From Bog-756 sp035534835 (GTDB lineage: Bacteria; Actinomycetota; Acidimicrobiia; Acidimicrobiales; RAAP-2), in NCBI GenBank assembly GCA_035534835.1, contig DATLRE010000129.1, positions 1 through 5,226 on the forward strand: DNA of 5,226 nt, in the 5' to 3' direction. This document shows, piece after piece, positions 1-4,351 of the stretch. Made by a program: the position numbers and the translations under genes. Position 1 is the first letter of the stretch, and each line of letters opens with the position of its first letter. The notes below the pieces were generated by a model, which was given only the letters and a program-made list of their open reading frames with translations, searched no databases and had not been told where the DNA came from.

Positions 1-11
1 CCGGGGCGTGG

Positions 12-1202
12 TCAGCCGGCGGATCCTGCGAGCAGCCGGTCGCGCAGTGCACCGGGTTCGGCGGCGTCGATGGCGGTCCACGCCAGGGCGAGGGCACCGT
101 CGCGGACGGCCGTGTCGGCGGACGGGGTGATGCAGGCCGCCGCGAACTCGGGCTGGTGGTTCACCGATCCGCCGGACTCGATCGCCAGCAGCGGGTGGAT
201 CGTGGGGACGGCGAGCGACACGTTGGCCATGTCGGTCGAGAGCGTGGGCCGGGCCGCTCCCTCGTCGTCGAGGGTGAACCGTCGTCCCAGGGCCTCGGCG
301 TTGGCCCGGTAACGGGCCAGCAGGCCCTGGTCGCTCTCCATGTGCGAGTAGTCGGGAGCGAGCGGTACGAACCGGACCTCCGCCCCGGTGGCCTGGGCCC
401 CGGCACGGAAGCAGGCCCGCACACGCGGCTCGAGCAGTTCGAGGCCCCCGAGGGTCAGCGAACGGGCCATGAAGCGGCCCGTGACCCGGGCCGGGATGAT
501 GTTGGCGGCCTCGCCGCCGTTGGTGACCACGCCGTGGACCTGGTCCCCGGGCGGGAGCTGCTGTCGGAGCAGCCCGAGGGCCACCTGGGCGATCACCATG
601 GCGTCCGCTGCGTTGACGCCCTGCCACGGAGCCGCCGACGCGTGCGCCGTGCGACCCGTGTACTCCACGTCGAAGTGGGACACGGCGAGGCACGTGGCCT
701 CGAGCCGGTCGTTCGGCCACGGGTGGACCATCATGGCGACGTGGACGTCGTCGAAGACGCCGCGCTCCAGCATCACGACCTTGCCGCCGCCGCCCTCCTC
801 GGCCGGGGTGCCCACCACCCGGACGGTCAGCCCGAGCTCGTCGGCCAGCGGCAGCAGCCCGAGCCCGGCGCCGACGGCCGCCGCCGCGATGATGTTGTGC
901 CCGCAGGCGTGTCCGATGTCGGGAAGCGCGTCGTACTCGGCACAGATGGCGAGGACCAGGGGACCCGACCCGACCTCTGCGGTGAACGCGGTGGGGAGGT
1001 CGGCCGTCCCGGTGGTCACGGCGAACCCTCCTCGCTCGAGCGCCGCCGCGGCCAGGGCGGAGGACCGGACCTCCTGGTAGGAGAGCTCGGGATGGTCGTG
1101 GATGTCGTGGCTGAGGCGGACCAGGTCGGGGAGCGAGGCGTCAACGGCCGCCTCGGCCCTGCGCTTGAGGCCGTCGGCAGGCGGTGTAGCGGTTTCCGGC
1201 AT
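12..1202 (-). CDS. M20 family metallo-amidohydrolase (PM20D2/AbgB-like)
   Basis: Probable cytoplasmic zinc-dependent hydrolase that cleaves an amide or peptide bond; substrate unknown. The 396 residues fit the usual family length. Visible motifs: HDIHDHPELSYQE (32-44); AEYDALPDIGHACGHN (88-103), with metal-ligand candidates Cys100 and His102; GTPAEEGGGGK (131-141), with Glu135/Glu136 as catalytic base and metal ligand; His160 in MVHP; the lid-domain start YTGRTAHASAAPWQG (181-195); STDMANVS (322-329); and a late NHQPEF with His349. The AEYDALPxIGHACGHN form is typical of the PM20D2 (Xaa-Arg dipeptidase) and AbgB (aminobenzoyl-glutamate hydrolase) branch of M20D, rather than of hippurate or IAA-amino-acid hydrolases. 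There is no signal peptide or membrane segment. The ATG is supported by GGAGGA six bases upstream. It lies 45 bases after the carboxylase alpha subunit on the same strand, so it is probably cotranscribed with it. Family assignment is firm; specificity is not. Confidence 0.93.
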   Translation of the reverse strand: MPETATPPADGLKRRAEAAVDASLPDLVRLSHDIHDHPELSYQEVRSSALAAAALERGGFAVTTGTADLPTAFTAEVGSGPLVLAICAEYDALPDIGHACGHNIIAAAAVGAGLGLLPLADELGLTVRVVGTPAEEGGGGKVVMLERGVFDDVHVAMMVHPWPNDRLEATCLAVSHFDVEYTGRTAHASAAPWQGVNAADAMVIAQVALGLLRQQLPPGDQVHGVVTNGGEAANIIPARVTGRFMARSLTLGGLELLEPRVRACFRAGAQATGAEVRFVPLAPDYSHMESDQGLLARYRANAEALGRRFTLDDEGAARPTLSTDMANVSLAVPTIHPLLAIESGGSVNHQPEFAAACITPSADTAVRDGALALAWTAIDAAEPGALRDRLLAGSAG

Positions 1203-1208
1203 GCGACT

Positions 1209-1214
1209 TCCTCC
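1209..1214 (-). promoter_or_regulatory. Shine-Dalgarno of the M20 hydrolase
   Basis: GGAGGA on the minus strand, six bases before the ATG at 1202. It fixes the start and shows the gene is translated independently within the presumed carboxylase-hydrolase transcript. No hairpin terminator is visible in the 45-base gap. Confidence 0.8.
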
Positions 1215-1247
1215 GACTCGGTGGCGGCGCCGTACCCGGCGTCGTGA

Positions 1248-3026
1248 CTACTCGATGACGGCGATCACGTCGCCCGGCCCGACCGACTCGCCCGGTGCCA
1301 CCCGGACCTCCTTGACGGTGCCGGCCTTCTCGGCATTGACGTTGTTCTCCATCTTCATGGCCTCGAGCACGCAGACGGTCTGGCCCACCTCGACCGTGTC
1401 GCCCTCGGCCACGAGCACCTTGACGATGGTCCCCTGCATCGGGACGACGACCGTCCCCGAACCGGCCCCGGCGGCAGCGGCCTTCGGACGCTTCGGGCCC
1501 GAACCCCGGCCGGAGGCGGCGGTCGCCTGCACGGCGACGGTGTCCCCGAGGTCGGGCACCCACAGCTTGACCTGGTACCGGCGGCCGTCCACCTCGGCCG
1601 TGACGTCCCGGAGGACCCGTGGGACGTCCTCCTCCCCGTCGACGGGAGCGGGGGCGGCGGGCGCGGACACGGGAACCACGTGGGACAGGTCCAGATCCCG
1701 CTCGACCCAATTGGTCGAGTGACCGCCGGCGACGAAGTCGGGATGGCTCAGGATGGCCACATCGGCGGGGAGCGTGGTGGCGACGCCCTCGACCACCGTC
1801 TCATCGATGGCCCGAAGCATGCGGCGACGTGCCGCCTCGCGGTCGTGCCCCCAGACGATCAGCTTGGCGACGAGGTTGTCGTAGAACTGGCTGACGGTGT
1901 CACCGGACTCGTAGCCCGCGTCGAGCCGCACGCCGGGCCCCCCCGGTGGCACCATCCGGGTGATCGTCCCCGGCGACGGGGTGAATGCACCACCGGTCGG
2001 GTCCTCGGCGTTGATCCGGACCTCGATGGCGTGCCCGTCGCGCCGGACCTCGTCCTGGGTGAACCCGAGCGGCTCGCCGGAGGCGACCCGGAGCTGCCAC
2101 TCGACGAGGTCGAGCCCGGTCACCAGCTCGGTCACGGGGTGCTCGACCTGGAGCCGGGTGTTCATCTCGAGGAAGAAGAACTCGCCGTCCTGGTAGAGGA
2201 ATTCGACGGTCCCGGCGTTGACGTAGCCGCACGCCCGGGCGACCTTGACCGAGGCCTCGCCCATGGCCACCCGGACCTCGTCGGGGAAGTTCGGGGCGGG
2301 GCTCTCCTCGACCAGCTTCTGGTGCCGGCGCTGGGCCGAGCAGTCGCGCTCGCCGAGCCACAGGGCGTTCCCGTGGGTGTCGCAGATGACCTGCATCTCT
2401 ACGTGGCGGGGCCATGCCAGGTACCGCTCGACGTAGCACTCGTCGCGACCGAAGTACGACAGCGATTCGCGCATGGCCGACTCGAGCGCCTCGGGGGCGT
2501 CGTCGGGACCGGCCACGACCTTCATGCCACGACCGCCACCGCCGTAGGCGGCCTTGATCGCCACCGGCCAGCCGAACTCGTCCCCGAAGGCGACGACCTC
2601 GTCGGGCGAGGTCAGCACCTCGGTCCGGCCGGGCACTCCGGACACACCCGCCCGCTCGGCCGCATGCCGGGCGCTGATCTTGTCGCCCATGACCTCGATG
2701 GCCTCGGGGGGCGGGCCGATGAACGTCACGCCTCGCTCGGTGATGGCCCGGGCGAAGTCAGTGTTCTCGGAGAAGAACCCGTATCCGGGATGGACGGCGT
2801 CGGCGCCGCTGCGCTCGATGACGTCGAGGATGGCCTCCGTGTTCAAGTAGGACTCCGCGGCGGTCTGGCCGCCGAGCGCGTACGCCTCGTCGGCCAGGCG
2901 CACGTGGAGGGCGTCGCGGTCGAGTTCGGAGTAGACGGCCACGGTGGCCACGCCGAGTTCCCGGCACGTGCGGATGACCCGGACGGCGATCTCCCCCCGG
3001 TTGGCGATGAGGACCTTCTTGAGCAC
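1248..3026 (-). CDS. accA3: Acetyl-/propionyl-CoA carboxylase alpha subunit (biotin carboxylase + BCCP)
   Basis: Carboxylates its own covalently bound biotin with ATP and bicarbonate. A separate carboxyltransferase beta subunit, not in this window, would then move the carboxyl group to an acyl-CoA (acetyl-, propionyl- or similar), feeding fatty-acid synthesis or acyl-CoA metabolism. From the GTG start the protein has 592 residues. The N-terminal domain starts KKVLIANRGEIAVRV. The ATP-grasp domain has GDK (Lys116), IKA (Lys158), GGGGRGMK (162-169), RHVEMQ (His208), HQKLVEESP (Lys237), Glu275, Glu287 with MNTRLQVEHPVTE, and Arg337. All match E. coli AccC catalytic positions shifted by one. A Pro/Ala-rich linker (about 452-525) leads to a biotinyl domain with VLEAMKMEN, Lys558 being the biotinylation site. 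The size is close to actinobacterial AccA3. The GTG at 3026 is chosen because AAAGG sits six bases upstream and the protein begins at the conserved family N-terminus; a longer in-frame ATG at 3254 would run into birA. Substrate range cannot be told from this subunit. Confidence 0.95.
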   Translation of the reverse strand: MLKKVLIANRGEIAVRVIRTCRELGVATVAVYSELDRDALHVRLADEAYALGGQTAAESYLNTEAILDVIERSGADAVHPGYGFFSENTDFARAITERGVTFIGPPPEAIEVMGDKISARHAAERAGVSGVPGRTEVLTSPDEVVAFGDEFGWPVAIKAAYGGGGRGMKVVAGPDDAPEALESAMRESLSYFGRDECYVERYLAWPRHVEMQVICDTHGNALWLGERDCSAQRRHQKLVEESPAPNFPDEVRVAMGEASVKVARACGYVNAGTVEFLYQDGEFFFLEMNTRLQVEHPVTELVTGLDLVEWQLRVASGEPLGFTQDEVRRDGHAIEVRINAEDPTGGAFTPSPGTITRMVPPGGPGVRLDAGYESGDTVSQFYDNLVAKLIVWGHDREAARRRMLRAIDETVVEGVATTLPADVAILSHPDFVAGGHSTNWVERDLDLSHVVPVSAPAAPAPVDGEEDVPRVLRDVTAEVDGRRYQVKLWVPDLGDTVAVQATAASGRGSGPKRPKAAAAGAGSGTVVVPMQGTIVKVLVAEGDTVEVGQTVCVLEAMKMENNVNAEKAGTVKEVRVAPGESVGPGDVIAVIE

Positions 3027-3032
3027 GCTGCG

Positions 3033-3037
3033 CCTTT
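3033..3037 (-). promoter_or_regulatory. Shine-Dalgarno of the carboxylase gene
   Basis: AAAGG on the minus strand with a six-base spacer to the GTG at 3026. This decides the start codon against the upstream in-frame ATG. It overlaps the 8-base palindrome TTTCGAAA (3035-3042), the most AT-rich spot in the divergent region. Confidence 0.55.
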
Positions 3038-3092
3038 CGAAATCGGAGTGGCAAGGATCCCCGGCCCTGCCGCGGTCGGCCGGGTGGGTCCT

Positions 3093-3142
3093 CGCCCCAC
3101 GGTGGGGCGTCCCCACTCTGTCACGCCCACGGCGGGCGTCCC
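3093..3142. repeat. Twin direct copies of a palindromic element
   Basis: Two copies of the same GC-rich element, each a palindrome around ACGG, lie at 3093-3113 (21 bases) and 3124-3142 (19 bases). They differ by two single-base indels and one T/C change. Their starts are 31 bases apart, close to three DNA helical turns. Both end in CGTCCC. They lie between the two divergent genes, as a duplicated binding site would. Confidence 0.55.
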
Positions 3143-3185
3143 GGCACGGAGCGCCCGCACCGGGCCCACAGACTGTCACGGGCCG

Positions 3186-3191
3186 TAGGGT
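3186..3191 (+). promoter_or_regulatory. -10 box (TAGGGT) of birA, probably leaderless
   Basis: TAGGGT fits the actinobacterial -10 consensus TANNNT and ends seven bases before the birA ATG. Transcription would then begin at or next to the start codon, giving a leaderless mRNA. No clear -35 hexamer lies 16-18 bases upstream. AGGG within the same bases could instead act as a weak Shine-Dalgarno with an eight-base spacer, so the two readings compete. Confidence 0.5.
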
Positions 3192-3198
3192 GTGTGCC

Positions 3199-4044
3199 AT
3201 GCCGGAGACCAGGTTCACCGACGTCCGCCGGTTCGCCACGCTCGACTCGACCAACCGCTACCTGCTCGACGAGGCGCGGGCCGGCGCACCCGAGGGCGTG
3301 GTCGCCGTGGCGGACCACCAGACAGCGGGTCGTGGCCGGCTCGGTCGGACCTGGGAGGCACCGGCCGGGGCCAATCTCCTGGTTTCGGTCCTGCTCCGGC
3401 CGGACCTCCGACCGGAGCAGCGTCATCTGGCGGCGACCGCCGTGGCGCTGGCGGCGGTGGACGCCATCACCGTGTCGGGGGCGCCGCGCCGCGCGGTCGG
3501 CGGCGCGGTCGGCGGTCCGGGAGCCGAGGGCGGCACGCACCCGGGTGGCTCCGTCGTCGGGATCAAGTGGCCCAACGACCTCGTGGCGCCGGACGGCAGG
3601 AAGTTGGCCGGGGTCCTGGCGGAGGCGGACCTGGCCTCGGTGACGCCGGGTTCGGCGCCACCGGTCGTGGTCGGGATCGGCATCAACGTGAACTGGCCTG
3701 CGACCGACGCCGACCTGCCACCGGAACTGCGGGGGGTGGCGTGCTCGCTGCGCGAACTGGCGGGTGGCGAAGTCGATCGCGAGGCGCTGCTCGTGGCCCT
3801 GCTCGATGCACTCGTCCCTCGGGTGACGGCGCTGGCGACGTCGGCGGGACGGGTCCGCCTGGCCGACGACCTGCGGGCCGGGTGCAGGACCCTCGGGACG
3901 ACGGTGCGAGTGGACCTCGCGGACGGGTCGTTCGTCGGCACGGCGACCTCGGTGACCGACGACGGCCATCTCGAGGTGGACGTGGACGGCACTCCTCGTA
4001 CGGTGGTCGCCGGTGACGTGGTCCACGTCCGACCCGGGGACTGA
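3199..4044 (+). CDS. birA: Biotin-[acetyl-CoA-carboxylase] ligase, class I (no HTH)
   Basis: Activates biotin to biotinyl-5'-AMP and transfers it to the lysine of AMKM-type carrier domains, such as Lys558 of the adjacent carboxylase subunit. The catalytic domain starts near the N-terminus: DSTN (16-19), QTAGRGRLGRTW (41-52, biotin/ATP-binding GRGRxG loop), KWPNDL (123-128), GRKLAGVL (133-140) and VGIGINVN (158-165). A C-terminal SH3-like domain spans about 230-281. There is no N-terminal winged-helix domain, so this is a monofunctional ligase rather than an E. coli-type repressor. A Gly-rich segment (about 92-118), longer than I expect in relatives, sits just before KWPND and contains an in-frame 12-base tandem duplication. 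The ATG at 3199 is preferred because TAGGGT lies seven bases upstream and the residue just precedes the conserved domain. A GTG at 3190 is in frame but would fall inside the -10 box. Confidence 0.94.
   Translation: MPETRFTDVRRFATLDSTNRYLLDEARAGAPEGVVAVADHQTAGRGRLGRTWEAPAGANLLVSVLLRPDLRPEQRHLAATAVALAAVDAITVSGAPRRAVGGAVGGPGAEGGTHPGGSVVGIKWPNDLVAPDGRKLAGVLAEADLASVTPGSAPPVVVGIGINVNWPATDADLPPELRGVACSLRELAGGEVDREALLVALLDALVPRVTALATSAGRVRLADDLRAGCRTLGTTVRVDLADGSFVGTATSVTDDGHLEVDVDGTPRTVVAGDVVHVRPGD
3491..3514 (+). repeat. 12-base in-frame tandem duplication inside birA
   Basis: GCGCGGTCGGCG occurs twice head to tail (3491-3502 and 3503-3514) without a mismatch. It encodes the doubled peptide AVGG-AVGG (residues 99-106) in a Gly-rich loop just before the KWPND motif. 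It looks like a slippage product and, being a multiple of three, keeps the frame. Confidence 0.8.
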
Positions 4045-4150
4045 GCCCGCCGTCCACGCCCGCAGCGACGGAGGGGCGGGGGCCGGCTGATCGCCCGCTC
4101 GTGCAGGTGGGCCGGTCCGTTGGTGCGCCCGTGGTGTCCATCGCCGGGTC

Positions 4151-4242
4151 GGGAGCGGGTCCAGGGGGCGGCCCGGCGGGGGGCGGTCCGGGGGAGCGGG
4201 TCCGGGGGGAGCGGGTCCGGGGGGCGGTCCGGGGGGCGGACC
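4151..4242 (+). repeat. G-rich tandem repeat, seven 12-15-base units
   Basis: The units start at about 4151, 4163, 4178, 4190, 4204, 4219 and 4231, with a 3-base GGC interruption at 4175-4177. They have the pattern G5-6, an optional AG, CGG or CGGG, then TCC (variants CCC and ACC). Examples are GGGGGGCGGTCC (4178-4189 and 4219-4230), GGGGGAGCGGGTCC (4190-4203) and GGGGGGCGGACC (4231-4242). Runs of five or six G on the plus strand could form G-quadruplexes in DNA, or in RNA reading through from birA. The last two units also form an inverted repeat, CGGTCC (4225-4230) with GGACCG (4238-4243). Confidence 0.8.
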
Positions 4243-4337
4243 GGGCCGGGCAGCAGGTGGGTACGGGGCAGGAGCCGCGTGCGACCGGGGATCGCGTGCC
4301 GGCGGTCCGCACGTGCCAGGGGCGTCGTCCCCACGGC

Positions 4338-4343
4338 TACGCT
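4338..4343 (+). promoter_or_regulatory. -10 box (TACGCT) of the dehydratase gene, probably leaderless
   Basis: TACGCT fits TANNNT and ends eight bases before the ATG at 4352, so transcription would start at or within a base or so of the start codon. No Shine-Dalgarno-like purine run lies between the box and the ATG. No recognisable -35 was seen. Confidence 0.55.
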
Positions 4344-4351
4344 GGTCCGCT

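Larger units (their letters stand above)
3027..3198. promoter_or_regulatory. Divergent control region between the carboxylase gene and birA, with four spaced palindromes
   Basis: Non-coding stretch of 172 bases that must carry the promoters of both flanking genes. It holds four GC-rich inverted repeats. First, CCCGGCC/GGCCGGG (arms 3060-3066 and 3078-3084). Second, CGCCCCA-CGG-TGGGGCG (3093-3109). Third, ACGCCC-ACGGC-GGGCGT (3123-3139). Fourth, GCCCG-CAC-CGGGC (3153-3165). Their centres are at about 3072, 3101, 3131 and 3159, that is 28-30 bases apart. A further small inverted repeat, ACAG-A-CTGT (3168-3176), lies just upstream of the birA -10 box. These could be operators, or hairpins in a long 5' leader of the carboxylase mRNA. 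No convincing -35/-10 pair for the carboxylase gene was found. Confidence 0.45.
4045..4351. other. Non-coding gap between birA and the dehydratase gene
   Basis: This 307-base stretch has no convincing gene. Open frames across it give only Gly/Arg- or Pro/Arg-rich translations, caused by the G-rich repeat. Near the birA stop there is a weak inverted repeat, CCGTC (4050-4054) with GACGG (4067-4071), without a T-tract. The centre carries the G-rich tandem repeat (4151-4242), and the right end carries the -10 box of the dehydratase gene. No tRNA, small RNA or riboswitch was recognised. Confidence 0.7.

Noticed and set aside
156..1247. Long plus-strand open frame opposite the M20 hydrolase
   Set aside because: Antisense frame kept open by high GC; its product has no recognisable motif, while the minus-strand frame has full M20 motifs.
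3118..3180. CTGTCACG occurring twice (3118-3125 and 3173-3180) as a possible operator pair
   Set aside because: An exact 8-base repeat in 172 bases of biased sequence is quite likely by chance, and the copies lack symmetry.
1680..3188. 502-codon plus-strand open frame opposite the carboxylase gene
   Set aside because: It mirrors the codon bias of the real gene; the opposite strand encodes a complete biotin carboxylase.
2944..3198. Upstream extension of birA by 85 codons, which might have supplied a regulatory N-terminal domain
   Set aside because: The translation is low-complexity, overlaps the carboxylase coding region on the opposite strand, and has no winged-helix features.
3027..3254. 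Upstream extension of the carboxylase reading frame to an ATG at 3254 (76 extra residues)
   Set aside because: It would overlap the birA start on the other strand, its residues are Arg/Gly-rich and unlike the family, and the GTG at 3026 has a ribosome-binding site at the conserved N-terminus.
4050..4071. Possible rho-independent terminator after birA (CCGTC/GACGG)
   Set aside because: The stem is only five base pairs with a 12-base loop and no T-tract follows; too weak to call.
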